Assembly (NCBI RefSeq): GCF_900109135.1
Contig: NZ_FNYT01000011.1
Coordinates: 1 to 64,000, forward strand
DNA from: Trichococcus ilyis
GTDB lineage: Bacteria > Bacillota > Bacilli > Lactobacillales > Aerococcaceae
DNA: 64,000 nt
Reading direction: 5' to 3'
Positions 20,521 through 29,903 of the stretch are shown one piece after another (the stretch's first letter is position 1; every line of letters begins with the position of its first letter). The position numbers were made by a program, and so were the translations under genes. Under the pieces are notes generated by a model. That model did not search any database and had not been told where the DNA came from. It worked only from the letters and a program-made list of their open reading frames with translations.

Positions 20521-21357
20521 TTAGGCTTCCTTTCTGCTGATGTCCGTGTAGTAAGGATCGGGCGGATAATTGTTTCTCCGTCGGTAAGCCCAGACTGCCA
20601 TCGCGCCAAGGAAGAGCAGGATGGAAAGCGCCTGGGAAACCCTGATCGGTCCGAAAAGATAGAGGCTGTCCGTGCGCATACCTTCAATGAAGAAGCGCCC
20701 AAACGAATACCACATGACATAAGTCAGCGTCACCTCGCCAGTCCGCAAAACCCGTTCTTTTCTGCGCAGGAACAGAATCAGCACAAATCCGGCCAACGAC
20801 CAAAGCGATTCATACAGGAAAGTCGGATGATAGTAGGTGCCGTTGATGTTCATCTGCTCGATGATGAATTCAGGCAGGAACAATTTCTCCAAAAAAGCGC
20901 GGCTGACTTCCCCGCCATGCGCTTCCTGATTCATGAAATTGCCCCATCTGCCGATCGATTGCGCAATCAGCACTGCTGGTGCCAGTATGTCCAGTGTCAA
21001 GGCAAGCGAAATCCCTTTACTTTTCGTGTACCAATAGATCGTCAGAATACCGGCGATCAATGCACCGTAAATGGCGATGCCGCCATTCCAGATCTGGATG
21101 ATTTCGCCGGGATTCTGCAGGTAATAGTCCAGCTCGAACAGCACATAATAGATGCGGGCACCGATGATTCCGATCGGTATCGCCCAGAACATCATATCGA
21201 CGATGAAATCAGGATCCAATCCCTTTTTCTCCGCCTCTTTCGTCGCCAGCGCCATGGCAACAAGAATCCCTGCCGCGATGATGACGCCGTACCACCGGAT
21301 TTCCAACCCACCGAACGACAATGCGATGGGGTTCAATACAGCTATCAAATTATCCAT
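20521..21357 (-). CDS. lgt: Prolipoprotein diacylglyceryl transferase
   Basis: The 278-residue polytopic membrane enzyme attaches diacylglycerol to the lipobox Cys of prolipoproteins. It shows IRWYGVIIAAGI near the N terminus, the GARIYYVLFEL segment, GGIAIYGALIAG and the Lgt signature GRWGNFMNQEAHGG. AAAGGAGG lies before the ATG. Likely clients in this window are OpuCC, PstS1 and PstS2. It stands between hprK and ppaX, a conserved order. Confidence 0.97.
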   Translation of the reverse strand: MDNLIAVLNPIALSFGGLEIRWYGVIIAAGILVAMALATKEAEKKGLDPDFIVDMMFWAIPIGIIGARIYYVLFELDYYLQNPGEIIQIWNGGIAIYGALIAGILTIYWYTKSKGISLALTLDILAPAVLIAQSIGRWGNFMNQEAHGGEVSRAFLEKLFLPEFIIEQMNINGTYYHPTFLYESLWSLAGFVLILFLRRKERVLRTGEVTLTYVMWYSFGRFFIEGMRTDSLYLFGPIRVSQALSILLFLGAMAVWAYRRRNNYPPDPYYTDISRKEA

Positions 21358-21377
21358 TACATCCTCCTTTGTAAAGC

Positions 21378-22316
21378 TTATTCACCTTTTTGGGCATTCT
21401 CTTTTATCAGGGCTTCCAGATTCCTTTCGAAAGTCTCAGCGGCGTTGTAACCCATTGTTTTCGCACGGAAATTCATGGCCGCCACTTCGATGATGATGGC
21501 AAGATTTCGTCCGGTTTTTACCGGAATTGTGATTTTAGGGATGCCGACATCGAGAATGTTCACGATTTCCTCCGTGCTGCCCAGTCTTTCGAACTTCTTG
21601 TCTTTGCTCCAAAGCTCCAGGTTGACGATCAGGTTGACTTCATTGGTCTGCTTGACGGCACCGGCCCCGAATAGCGTCATCACATCGATGATGCCGATTC
21701 CGCGGATTTCGATCAGATGGCGCAGGATGCCCGGTGCCTCGCCGATCAGCGTATTTTCGTCGTGTTGATACAGATCAACGCGATCGTCGGCAACCAGACG
21801 GTGTCCTTTTTGGATCAGTTCCAAAGCCGTTTCCGACTTCCCGACGCCGCTGTCCCCGGTTATCATGACGCCCATCCCGAAAACATCAACGAAAACCCCG
21901 TGCATCGAAACCCGTTCCGCCAATTTGCCTTCAAGGAAGTTGGTGATGTTGCTGGATACTCTTGTCGTTCTGGATTGCGCCGAAAGGATCGGAATGCCGG
22001 CTTCCTGCGCGGCTTTCATCAATTCAGCAGGGGCCGGAAGCCGGCGCCCGATGACGAAGCAAGGCGTTTCTTTACTGCAAAGACGCCTCATCACGATCAG
22101 CCGCTCTTCGGCGGTCATCCTTTCGATGAATGTCAGTTCCGTTTTCCCCAGCAATTGGATGCGGGCCGACGGGTAAAAGTTAAAAAATCCGGTCAACTCA
22201 ACGCCGGGTCTGGAGATTTCGCTGGTCGTGATCTTGTTTCCCAAAAATTCTTCTCCGCTCAGTACAATATAACCTGAAGAATTCACTAATTCTCGTACAG
22301 TGACTGTATTCGCCAT
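21378..22316 (-). CDS. hprK: HPr kinase/phosphorylase
   Basis: The 312-residue bifunctional enzyme phosphorylates HPr on Ser46 and removes that phosphate by phosphorolysis. The P-loop is GDSGVGKSETALEL (near residue 155), and the family signature reads EIRGIGIIDVMTLFGAGAV. HPr-Ser-P is the CcpA corepressor in Firmicutes, which connects this gene to the cre-like site before glpK. GAGGGATAAGC precedes the ATG. It is the first gene of hprK-lgt-ppaX-gpsA-galU. Confidence 0.98.
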   Translation of the reverse strand: MANTVTVRELVNSSGYIVLSGEEFLGNKITTSEISRPGVELTGFFNFYPSARIQLLGKTELTFIERMTAEERLIVMRRLCSKETPCFVIGRRLPAPAELMKAAQEAGIPILSAQSRTTRVSSNITNFLEGKLAERVSMHGVFVDVFGMGVMITGDSGVGKSETALELIQKGHRLVADDRVDLYQHDENTLIGEAPGILRHLIEIRGIGIIDVMTLFGAGAVKQTNEVNLIVNLELWSKDKKFERLGSTEEIVNILDVGIPKITIPVKTGRNLAIIIEVAAMNFRAKTMGYNAAETFERNLEALIKENAQKGE

Positions 22317-22464
22317 GCTTATCCCTCGCTCTATCCTATAATTGCCTGCACTCGATCAGGCAGGCTTTTCTTATTTTTTTCTTGCCGCAAGCACGAACCG
22401 AAGCCGCTTGTGGTTGAGTGTATTCCTATCCATCATAACATTTTATTGATGCATACGAAAGCAC

Positions 22465-22499
22465 AAAAAGGCAGCTGAAACAATCGTTTCAACTGCCTT
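22465..22499 (-). terminator. Terminator of yvlB-yvlC-yvlD
   Basis: A 14-bp stem (22468-22481 with 22486-22499) is followed by TTTTTG on the minus strand. Confidence 0.85.
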
Positions 22500-22530
22500 C
22501 CATGCTATTTTGAAGTTGGCAACGCACGGC

Positions 22531-22875
22531 TCAATACGAATCATCCCTGTTCAGGAACAGATGCACAGCCGACATGATCAGTGCCACCAGGAATGCCGTG
22601 CCGAAGTTTGTGAAATGGAAGCCTGGCCCCACCAACCATGACGTCAGATACAGCATGAAGCCATTGATGACGAAGCTGAACAAACCGAAAGTAAGGATCG
22701 TGATCGGGAACGAGAGGATCGAAAGCACCGGTTTGATCAAAAAGTTGACGATGCCCAGGACAATGCTGGCCCAGAATGCCGTCCAGAGACTATGCACATA
22801 AAATGAGGGTGCCATAAAATAAGCCAACGCGACGAAAACCAGCGAATTGACAGCTGCTTTCTTCCAAAATCCCAT
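22531..22875 (-). CDS. yvlD: YvlD-like membrane protein (phage holin 4_2 family)
   Basis: The 114-residue protein is almost wholly hydrophobic, with four predicted helices, and carries ASIVLGIVNFLIKPVLSIL and FVINGFMLYLTSWLVG, typical of the YvlD/holin-4 superfamily. Despite the family name nothing links it to a phage. The gene order yvlB-yvlC-yvlD matches the Bacillus cell-envelope-stress group. Its ATG shares one base with the yvlC stop (TGATG), so translation is coupled. Function is unknown. Confidence 0.88.
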   Translation of the reverse strand: MGFWKKAAVNSLVFVALAYFMAPSFYVHSLWTAFWASIVLGIVNFLIKPVLSILSFPITILTFGLFSFVINGFMLYLTSWLVGPGFHFTNFGTAFLVALIMSAVHLFLNRDDSY

Positions 22876-23198
22876 CAGAAATCACTCCAGTCGTCCTCTT
22901 CTTGTTTGTCCACTGGCTTTGCTTCCTTTACGGGTCTTGAAGCATCGGAATTGCGGCGGGAAGATGAAGAACCATATGTTCCGCCGAATGACTGGCCGCT
23001 TCCGCTTTGACCCGGTTCAGGCATCAGAATCGCCATCAGGATGTACAGCAACACGGGCGATCCAACCCCCGCAAATACGGCAATCAGGAAAATCACGCGC
23101 ACAATCGTCGAGTCGATGCCGAAGTATTCGGCGATGCCTCCAAGCACCCCGCTGACTTGCCTGTCCGTAGCAGATTTCGTTAATTTTTTCATGGTCAT
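22875..23198 (-). CDS. yvlC: PspC-domain protein YvlC
   Basis: The 107-residue protein is a PspC domain: KKLTKSATDRQVSGVLGGIAEYFG, then a membrane helix (VIFLIAVFAGVGSPVLLYI), then a polar Gly/Ser-rich tail. PspC proteins sense or transmit envelope stress. AAGGAG lies only three bases before the first ATG, so the second ATG (23192, giving MKKLTKS) may be the real start. It couples to yvlD downstream. Confidence 0.88.
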   Translation of the reverse strand: MTMKKLTKSATDRQVSGVLGGIAEYFGIDSTIVRVIFLIAVFAGVGSPVLLYILMAILMPEPGQSGSGQSFGGTYGSSSSRRNSDASRPVKEAKPVDKQEEDDWSDF

Positions 23199-23233
23199 TC
23201 TCTCCTTATGGATACTGTTTATTGCAGTTATTT

Positions 23234-24745
23234 TCAGTTATTTTTTAAGAATATGTTTCCTGTTGTTGTCTTTAATTCTACCATAACCGGCGATTCTTCG
23301 TCCATTCGTCTGAATTCCAGATACTTGTTCGTGCGCTCATCTTTCTGGCGGATGATTTCGATGTTCTCCATCCGGTTCATGATCTGACCCAAGGAACTGC
23401 TGGCTTTCACCTCTGCGCTTTTCGCAGCCGGCAAGGATAGTTTGACGGATCCGTTCACGGAACTGGCCTGGATCTGTTTCGCGGTTGTTACCGGATAGGA
23501 CAGTTTCACATCGCCGTTCACAACGGAAACAGTCGCGCTGATGACATCGCTTTTGATCGTCAGGCTGCCGTTGATGGTCTTCGCCAGGACGTCTATGATC
23601 GTGCTTTCCGATACATCCAGATTACCGTTGACGCCGTCCGTCTCCAGCATGATGGCCTTGAGTCCCGAGATGAGCATATTGCCGTTAGTGGATTTGATGT
23701 AGAAATCTTTTCCTTCGATGTTTTTCAGGGTCGCATTCCCGTTCAGCATTTTGATTGCGACATAATCGTATTCGCGCTTCGGCAGGGAGACGATGATATC
23801 GCATTTCACCCGCTTGTTCGGAACCCGGAAGGTGAATTTGTCTTCATCCATCACCACCGTGCTTCGCGCTTCGAATGCTTCTTTTGCTGTCGCTTCTTCG
23901 GTTTTTCCGTAGATTTTCACATCAGCTGCGACCGAAATGGTTTCGTTTTCCCAGCTCTGCAGCGTCACGTTGCCGTTCGCCAATTGGAAATCCAGGATCG
24001 TAGCTGTATTTTGATCGAACGTGAACTCATGCTGGAATTTGCTGGTGATCAGCCCGGGTATTTTGATGTTGAAGTCGGTTTCTTTCCAATCGACACTCTC
24101 AACCACAGTTTGGACCGTATCGGTCAAAAATTTGCCGAGTTGCGCGCCTGCTTTGCTCAAGCGCTCCGTCAGGTTCGTGGCCGTGTCTTTCCATTCATCC
24201 TTGTTGCCCAGTTTCTCTCCAAAAGATTTCACGCTGTTCTCCACATGCTCTTTTTTGAGGCTGCGCATTTTTTGCTCCATCTCGGCTTTTTCGGCTTCGA
24301 GTGCGTCAGCTTGCCCGCGGAGCCCTTCCAGCTCTTCATCCAATCGCATCAGGGTGATTTCTTGTTCTCCGGTCAAATCGCCTAATTCATCGGCCGTGGC
24401 CAATTCTTGCCTTTTTTCGGATTTCTCGCTGATCTGTTTCTTCAGCGTCAAGAGTGCTTCGCCTTTTGCGTCGATTTGTGAAGAAAAATAGGAAATTTCG
24501 CTGGCCAGTTCATCCAAAATCTTTTCCAAATTTTTCCGGTCCTCGGTTTCCGGATCCGCTGATTGTCCGGTCTGCTCCGTGTCTTTGGCTGCAGCATCAG
24601 GTGCGTCCGTAAAATCCTGCCGCTGATTCAATTTCACAGCATCTTTCCCTTCACGTTTGGCCAAGTTCTCCAGCAGCACCAACGCTTCTTCTGTAGTGAT
24701 GATGCCTTCTCTTACCAACGCCAAAATACGGTCTCTTTCATTCAT
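23234..24745 (-). CDS. yvlB: DUF4097 (YvlB-like) protein with coiled-coil insert
   Basis: The protein has 503 residues. The N terminus is a short helical SHOCT-like segment (ERDRILALVREGIITTEEALVLL). A long charged coiled coil follows (about 85-165). From about 235 to the end is a right-handed beta-helix-like DUF4097 repeat domain with repeated NGN/VNG turns (MLNGNATL, TNGNMLI, VNGNLDV, INGSLTI, VNGDVKL). Bacillus YvlB is about 365 residues, so the coiled coil is extra. AGGAGG stands seven bases before the chosen ATG. No signal peptide is seen. It heads yvlB-yvlC-yvlD, probably an envelope-stress module. Confidence 0.85.
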   Translation of the reverse strand: MNERDRILALVREGIITTEEALVLLENLAKREGKDAVKLNQRQDFTDAPDAAAKDTEQTGQSADPETEDRKNLEKILDELASEISYFSSQIDAKGEALLTLKKQISEKSEKRQELATADELGDLTGEQEITLMRLDEELEGLRGQADALEAEKAEMEQKMRSLKKEHVENSVKSFGEKLGNKDEWKDTATNLTERLSKAGAQLGKFLTDTVQTVVESVDWKETDFNIKIPGLITSKFQHEFTFDQNTATILDFQLANGNVTLQSWENETISVAADVKIYGKTEEATAKEAFEARSTVVMDEDKFTFRVPNKRVKCDIIVSLPKREYDYVAIKMLNGNATLKNIEGKDFYIKSTNGNMLISGLKAIMLETDGVNGNLDVSESTIIDVLAKTINGSLTIKSDVISATVSVVNGDVKLSYPVTTAKQIQASSVNGSVKLSLPAAKSAEVKASSSLGQIMNRMENIEIIRQKDERTNKYLEFRRMDEESPVMVELKTTTGNIFLKNN

Positions 24746-24920
24746 GGTGGTTCCTCCTTGATGGTTATCCATTTATCTATGCACGGACATGGGACAGTTT
24801 GCCAGTTTCTGATTATCTGTAACTTATGTACTCATTATGCCCAATTTTCCGGACCTTGTCATAGGTCTAAAGATTGATTTTCCCTTCAGCAAAAATGCTT
24901 AGAGGCTCCTGAACAAAACA

Positions 24921-24952
24921 AAAGGCCAACCGGAAATTCGGCTGACCTTTTT
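24921..24952 (-). terminator. Terminator of uvrA
   Basis: A 12-bp stem with wobble pairs (24921-24932 with 24939-24950) is followed on the minus strand by TTTTG. Confidence 0.78.
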
Positions 24953-24954
24953 GA

Positions 24955-27804
24955 CTAGATTGTTTTTTGGTTTCTGGCTTTGTCCCGCTTCAGAATCGGT
25001 TTCAGGAATTGGCCCGTATAACTGCCCGCCACTTCGGCAATTTCTTCAGGCGTTCCCGTGGCAAGCACTGTTCCGCCGCCGGCACCGCCTTCAGGTCCCA
25101 TATCGATGATGTAATCGGCGGTTTTGATCACGTCCAGATTGTGTTCGATCACGACGATCGTGTTGCCGGCTTCCACCAAACGATCCAAAACCTGCAACAA
25201 TCTGGCGATGTCATGCGTGTGCAGACCGGTTGTGGGTTCATCCAATATGTAGAACGTCTTCCCGCTGGATACCCGTTGCAATTCGCTGGCGAGTTTCATC
25301 CGTTGCGCTTCGCCCCCGGATAACGTCGTGGCCGGCTGCCCCAGTTTCACATAGCCCAGACCGACATCGACGATGGTCTGCAGTTTTCTTCTGATTTTAG
25401 GGATGGCTTCAAAATACTCCAAAGCTTCCTCGATCGTCATCTCCAGGACTTGCGCGATATTCTTGCCTTTGTACTGCACTTCCAAAGTTTCCGAATTGTA
25501 GCGCGTGCCGTGGCAGACTTCGCAAGGCACATAGACATCCGGCAAGAAATGCATCTCGATCTTCAGGATGCCGTCGCCGCGGCAGGCTTCACAACGCCCG
25601 CCTTTGACATTGAAGCTGAAACGGCCTTTTTTGTAGCCGCGTATCTTGGCTTCGTTGGTGCTGGCGAAAAGATCGCGCATATCGTCGAAGACACTCGTGT
25701 AGGTCGCCGGATTGCTCCGCGGCGTCCGTCCGATCGGGCTTTGATCGATGTCGATGACTTTCTCCAGACTTTCGTAGCCGCTGATTGTCTTGAACTTGCC
25801 CGGTTTTTCTTTTGTGCGGGTCAATTCTTTGGCAAGAGCCGTCTTCAGGACATTGTTGACCAAAGAGCTCTTCCCGGAACCGGAAACGCCCGTGACCGCC
25901 ACGATTTTCCCTAAAGGGAATTCCGCATCGACATTCTTCAGGTTGTTTTCGGTGGCGCCGGTCACTTTCACAGCCCCCCGGTCTTCCGTCCTGCGCGTTT
26001 CCGGAACCGGAATGAACAATTCACCCGACAGGTATTTGCCGGTCAGGGAGGTTTTATCATTCATGACTTCTTCGGGAGTACCGGCAGCAACAATTTTTCC
26101 GCCAAGCTCCCCGGCGCCCGGTCCGATATCGATCAGATAATCCGCCTGCATCATCGTATCCTCGTCGTGTTCCACAACAATGAGTGTATTCCCGAGATCG
26201 CGCATGTTTTTCATCGATTCGATCAGCCGGTTGTTGTCGCGCTGATGCAGGCCGATCGATGGCTCATCGAGGATATAGAGCACGCCTGAGAGATTGGAGC
26301 CGATTTGCGTCGCCAGACGAATCCGCTGTGCTTCCCCGCCGGAAAGCGTGCCCGCCGTCCGGCTCAGCGTCAGATAGTCCAGGCCGACATTTTTCAGGAA
26401 AACCAAGCGCGACAAAATTTCCTTCAGGATGGGCGCAGCAATCTGCTTCTCCTGTTCCGAAAGCGAAATTTTCTCGAAGAAATCGACAGCCTTATCGATG
26501 GCGAACTCCGTGACTTGGCCGATATCATGCTCGGCCACTTTAACCGAAAGGGCTTGTTCATTCAGACGGTAACCGTGGCAAGTCTGGCAAGGCAGCTCGG
26601 TCATGTATTGGCGCATCGCTTCGCGCGTGAAATCGCTCGAAGTCTCTTTGTAGCGCCGATTGACGTTGGTGATGACCCCTTCGAAGGGGATGTCGACATC
26701 CCGAACGCCGCCGAATTCATTCTGATAGTGGAAATGGAACAAATGTCCGCCATCCCCATAAAGCAATTTCCGCTGGGTTTCGTTGCTCAGCTCGCCGAAC
26801 GGAACATCCGTGGCGATTCCGTTCTGATCACAGAACTGGCGCAGCATTTCCGGATAGTAATTTGAGCTGATCGGATTCCAAGGAGCCAAGGCCCCTTCAT
26901 CCAAACTCAATTGTTTGTCCGGAACAATCATATCGGGATCGACTTCCAATTTCATCCCGAGCCCATCGCATTCGGAGCAGGCTCCGTAGGGCGCGTTGAA
27001 GGAGAAGAGCCGCGGTTCGATTTCCCCGATCGTAAATCCGCAGTACGGGCAGGCATGGTGCTCGCTGAAGAGAAGCTCTTCCCCGTCGACGACATCGACG
27101 ATGGCGTACCCATCCGCCAGATGCAAAGCTGCTTCAATCGAATCGAAGAGCCGGGAACGGATGCCCTCCTTGATGACCACGCGATCGACAACGATGGCGA
27201 TGTCATGCTTTTTGTTTTTCTCGAGTTCGATGTCATCGGAGACGTCTAAAAGCTCCCCGTTGACGCGGACGCGCACATAGCCTTGCTTTTTGATGTCCTC
27301 GAACACTTTCTTGTGCTGGCCTTTTTTCCCTTTGATGATCGGGGCCAATATCTGCAGTTTCGTGCGTTCCGGCAGCTCCAGGACCTGGTTCACCATCTGC
27401 TCGGGCGACTGGCTGCTGATCGGCGTACCGTCATTCGGGCAGATGGGATGACCGATCCGGGCAAAAAGCAGACGCAGGAAGTCATTGACTTCAGTGACTG
27501 TGCCGACGGTCGAACGCGGATTGCGGCTTGTCGTTTTCTGGTCGATCGCTATCGCCGGACTCAAGCCGTCGATGCTGTCCACATCCGGTTTGTCCATCTG
27601 GCCCAGAAACTGGCGGGCATAAGCGGAAAGGCTTTCCACATACCGCCTTTGCCCTTCTGCGTAAAGGGTATCGAAAGCCAATGAACTCTTTCCCGAACCG
27701 GAAAGGCCGGTCATCACGACAAGCTTATCCCGGGGGATGGTGACATCTATATTCTTCAAATTGTGCGAACGGGCTCCCCGTACGATGATTTGGTCTTTTG
27801 CCAT
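24955..27804 (-). CDS. uvrA: Excinuclease ABC subunit UvrA
   Basis: The 949-residue damage-recognition ATPase of nucleotide excision repair is complete. It has two ABC modules with Walker [11 protein letters not shown] and [10 protein letters not shown], two signatures [12 protein letters not shown] and [12 protein letters not shown], and zinc modules [10 protein letters not shown]...CSECDG and CEACRGDG...CEVCHG. AAGGA precedes the ATG. It is not followed or preceded by uvrB, its usual Bacillus neighbour. A LexA-like box overlaps its promoter (27887-27900). Confidence 0.98.
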   Translation of the reverse strand: MAKDQIIVRGARSHNLKNIDVTIPRDKLVVMTGLSGSGKSSLAFDTLYAEGQRRYVESLSAYARQFLGQMDKPDVDSIDGLSPAIAIDQKTTSRNPRSTVGTVTEVNDFLRLLFARIGHPICPNDGTPISSQSPEQMVNQVLELPERTKLQILAPIIKGKKGQHKKVFEDIKKQGYVRVRVNGELLDVSDDIELEKNKKHDIAIVVDRVVIKEGIRSRLFDSIEAALHLADGYAIVDVVDGEELLFSEHHACPYCGFTIGEIEPRLFSFNAPYGACSECDGLGMKLEVDPDMIVPDKQLSLDEGALAPWNPISSNYYPEMLRQFCDQNGIATDVPFGELSNETQRKLLYGDGGHLFHFHYQNEFGGVRDVDIPFEGVITNVNRRYKETSSDFTREAMRQYMTELPCQTCHGYRLNEQALSVKVAEHDIGQVTEFAIDKAVDFFEKISLSEQEKQIAAPILKEILSRLVFLKNVGLDYLTLSRTAGTLSGGEAQRIRLATQIGSNLSGVLYILDEPSIGLHQRDNNRLIESMKNMRDLGNTLIVVEHDEDTMMQADYLIDIGPGAGELGGKIVAAGTPEEVMNDKTSLTGKYLSGELFIPVPETRRTEDRGAVKVTGATENNLKNVDAEFPLGKIVAVTGVSGSGKSSLVNNVLKTALAKELTRTKEKPGKFKTISGYESLEKVIDIDQSPIGRTPRSNPATYTSVFDDMRDLFASTNEAKIRGYKKGRFSFNVKGGRCEACRGDGILKIEMHFLPDVYVPCEVCHGTRYNSETLEVQYKGKNIAQVLEMTIEEALEYFEAIPKIRRKLQTIVDVGLGYVKLGQPATTLSGGEAQRMKLASELQRVSSGKTFYILDEPTTGLHTHDIARLLQVLDRLVEAGNTIVVIEHNLDVIKTADYIIDMGPEGGAGGGTVLATGTPEEIAEVAGSYTGQFLKPILKRDKARNQKTI

Positions 27805-27862
27805 AATCTCAGATCCTTCTTTGACTTATTGTTTTTCTTTGGTTGTGGTCTGTTTCCAGTTC

Positions 27863-27900
27863 AGTATACCATATCCCGGCCCAAAAAGAACACTAGTTCG
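27863..27900 (-). promoter_or_regulatory. uvrA promoter with SOS (LexA/DinR) box
   Basis: On the minus strand CGAACTAGTGTTCT (27887-27900) matches the Gram-positive LexA consensus CGAACN4GTTCG except at the last base. A -10 TATACT is at 27863-27868. The -35 position (GTTCTT, 27886-27891) falls inside the box, so LexA would block RNA polymerase directly. Confidence 0.78.
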
Positions 27901-27946
27901 TACGGTTGTCCGCGATTGTTTCTTGCTTGTTGCCGCTGTGCGTGCC

Positions 27947-28258
27947 TCACATGGACTCTTCTTTCCTGCCATGTTCCGCATGTTCGACAGCCAAGTGCAG
28001 GATTTCATAGACATGCTGGTCATCCTGGCTATAGAGGATGTTCTTCCCGTTCCTTCTGCCCTTGACCAGTTTCGCTTCGCGCAATTTCTTTAGTTGGTGG
28101 GACACCGCTGATTGCTCAAGGTCCAGTTCTTCGGCGATGGCATTGACGCTCATTTCCCGATTCTCCAGTGCATGCAGGATCAAAAAACGGGTCGGATCAC
28201 CGATCAATTTGAAAATTCGTGTAACATCTTGGATGGTTTCTGTCTTCAAACCTGACAT
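27947..28258 (-). CDS. ArsR/SmtB-family metal-sensing repressor (CzrA-like)
   Basis: The 103-residue winged-helix repressor has its recognition helix around [19 protein letters not shown]. In the last helix Asp80-x-His82 and His93-x2-His96 reproduce the spacing of the alpha-5 zinc/cobalt site of CzrA and SmtB (Asp84, His86, His97, His100 in Staphylococcus CzrA). The arsenic-type CxC motif of the alpha-3 helix is absent. It therefore probably senses Zn or Co and releases DNA when loaded. No metal transporter is adjacent, and the downstream uvrA has its own promoter. Target genes are unknown. Confidence 0.9.
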   Translation of the reverse strand: MSGLKTETIQDVTRIFKLIGDPTRFLILHALENREMSVNAIAEELDLEQSAVSHQLKKLREAKLVKGRRNGKNILYSQDDQHVYEILHLAVEHAEHGRKEESM

Positions 28259-28294
28259 CCTTTCTTTTTGTCCCTATCCGTGCTTTCATTTCCT

Positions 28295-28322
28295 ATTTTA
28301 GCAAACTCGTACGTTCTGTGAA
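28295..28322 (-). promoter_or_regulatory. Promoter of the ArsR-family gene
   Basis: TTCACA (28317-28322) and TAAAAT (28295-28300) are 16 bp apart. The spacer contains an imperfect palindrome around CGTACG that could be an autoregulatory operator. Confidence 0.55.
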
Positions 28323-28362
28323 AGCTATTGCCCTCGCCGTGCAGGCCGCCAGCGCACCAACA

Positions 28363-28405
28363 AGAAAAAGAGCCCTGCAGCACCTTTGGGTACCGCAAAG
28401 CTCTT
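28363..28405 (-). terminator. Terminator of the second pst operon
   Basis: A 13-bp stem with G-U pairs (28368-28380 with 28393-28405) is followed on the minus strand by TTTTTC, after phoU2. Confidence 0.78.
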
Positions 28406-28414
28406 GTCGCTCAA

Positions 28415-29083
28415 TTATAATTTATGATGGACATTCAACTCTACGACTTTTCCGGAATCGAGGTAGATGATCCATTCGGAAATATTTGTTACATAGTCCC
28501 CGATTCTTTCCAGATAAGTCGAAATGCGCATGTAGTTTGTCCCGCCCAAAACGATATCCGGGTCTTGTTTCATTTGCTCGATGCAGCTTTCATAGATTTT
28601 CTTGGCGGCAGCGTCGATCTCTGTATCCCACGCGGCAATTTCCCGCGCGCGTTCGACATCGAGGACGACATAGGCATCCAGGACTTCTTTGACCATTGCC
28701 ATGACCTTCAAAGCTGTCTCCGCGATGGCCGTTTCGATATCGGCATTATGCTTTTGGCCCTTCACTTTGATCGTCGATTTTGCGATGCTGACGGCATGAT
28801 CGCCGATCCGTTCCAAGTCCGCACTGGCTTTCATCACGGTGACGATTTTGCGCAAGTCCGTAGTGACCGGCTGTTGCAAAGCAATCAATTCGAAGCATTC
28901 GATTTCCAGATCGTTCTCGAGCTTATTGATGGCAGCATCTTCGTCTATGACTAGTTGCGCCAGTTCTTTATCGTGCGTGACAAATGCGTCGATTGACTTA
29001 TGGATCGCTGCATTCACCAATACACCCATCTTCAAAAAGTGAGCGTGCAAACTCTCTAATTCCTCTTCAAACACTCGTCTCAT
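28415..29083 (-). CDS. phoU: PhoU-family phosphate regulator 2
   Basis: The 222-residue all-helical protein has two PhoU repeats, each with a metal-binding E/DxxxD-type helix pair (DLERIGDHAVSIA; YLERIGDYVTNISEW). PhoU links Pst transport to PhoR signalling and limits uptake. The ATG at 29083 follows AAAGGGG; a longer frame is discounted. It is last in pstS2-C2-A2-B2-B3-phoU2 and is similar to PhoU1 (33881-34555) throughout. Confidence 0.93.
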   Translation of the reverse strand: MRRVFEEELESLHAHFLKMGVLVNAAIHKSIDAFVTHDKELAQLVIDEDAAINKLENDLEIECFELIALQQPVTTDLRKIVTVMKASADLERIGDHAVSIAKSTIKVKGQKHNADIETAIAETALKVMAMVKEVLDAYVVLDVERAREIAAWDTEIDAAAKKIYESCIEQMKQDPDIVLGGTNYMRISTYLERIGDYVTNISEWIIYLDSGKVVELNVHHKL

Positions 29084-29126
29084 CACAAACCAACCCCTTT
29101 GTAAATATATTTCATTATGCAACGGA

Positions 29127-29891
29127 TCAGCCGAAACGTCCAGAAATATAATCTTCCGTTTGTTTTTCTTTCGGATTCGTGAAAATTTGGCTTGTTTCAC
29201 CAAACTCGATCAATTCGCCGCTCAAGAAAAAGGCGGTATTGTCAGAGATCCGCGACGCTTGCTGCATATTGTGCGTGACAATGATCATCGTGTAGTCTTC
29301 TTTCAATTCCATCAGCATGCGTTCGATCTGCGCACTGGAAATCGGATCCAATGCGCTCGTCGGCTCGTCCAATAGGATGACTTCGGGTTCGATAGCCAAT
29401 ACCCGCGCGATGCAGACGCGTTGCTGTTGCCCTCCTGACAAGGACAAAGCGCTCTGATCCAATTTATCCTTGACGTCATCCCAAACCGCAGCTTTCTTCA
29501 GGCTTTCTTCCACGATCCGGGCGATTTTTTCCTTGTCCTTCATTCCGGCGATGCGCAAGCCGTAGGCCACGTTGTCGAATACCGAAAAAGGGAATGGATT
29601 TGGCTGTTGGAAAACCATGCCGACCTTTTTCCGCAACTCTACCGTGTCCATTTGCGGACTGTAGATATCCTGGCCGTTGAAGCTGATTTTCCCGGTGACC
29701 GTCACATCCGGAATCAGGTCGTTCATGCGATTGAGGGTCCGCAAATACGTGGATTTGCCGCATCCGCTCGGCCCGATCAACGCCGTGATTTCTTTTTTGT
29801 AAAAATCAAGCGAAATACCCTTCAGCGCCTCGTTCTTACCGTAATATAGATGTACATCACGCGTTTCAATAATGGGTTTTGTGCTGTTCAC
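29127..29891 (-). CDS. pstB: Phosphate ABC transporter ATPase PstB (copy 3)
   Basis: The 254-residue ATPase has Walker [20 protein letters not shown], signature [16 protein letters not shown] and Walker [14 protein letters not shown]. It starts at GTG (29891) behind AGGAGG at eight bases. It lies 12 bp after a second pstB in the same operon, giving tandem ATPases as in several Lactobacillales. It energises PstC-PstA, possibly as a heterodimer with its neighbour. Confidence 0.95.
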   Translation of the reverse strand: MNSTKPIIETRDVHLYYGKNEALKGISLDFYKKEITALIGPSGCGKSTYLRTLNRMNDLIPDVTVTGKISFNGQDIYSPQMDTVELRKKVGMVFQQPNPFPFSVFDNVAYGLRIAGMKDKEKIARIVEESLKKAAVWDDVKDKLDQSALSLSGGQQQRVCIARVLAIEPEVILLDEPTSALDPISSAQIERMLMELKEDYTMIIVTHNMQQASRISDNTAFFLSGELIEFGETSQIFTNPKEKQTEDYISGRFG

Positions 29892-29903
29892 GTTGCTTTC
29901 CTC

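Noticed and set aside
22344-22372. Hairpin TGCCTG...CAGGCA followed by T-rich sequence on the plus strand, upstream of hprK
   Set aside because: No plus-strand gene precedes it, so it is not assigned as a terminator; it may be chance or a leader structure of hprK.
22531-22875. Prophage holin
   Set aside because: No lysin or other phage genes are nearby; the yvlB-yvlC-yvlD context explains the family match.
28301-28316. Possible LexA box before the ArsR-family gene
   Set aside because: The sequence around CGTACG lacks the CGAAC/GTTCG half-sites at the right spacing; it fits an ArsR-type operator at least as well.
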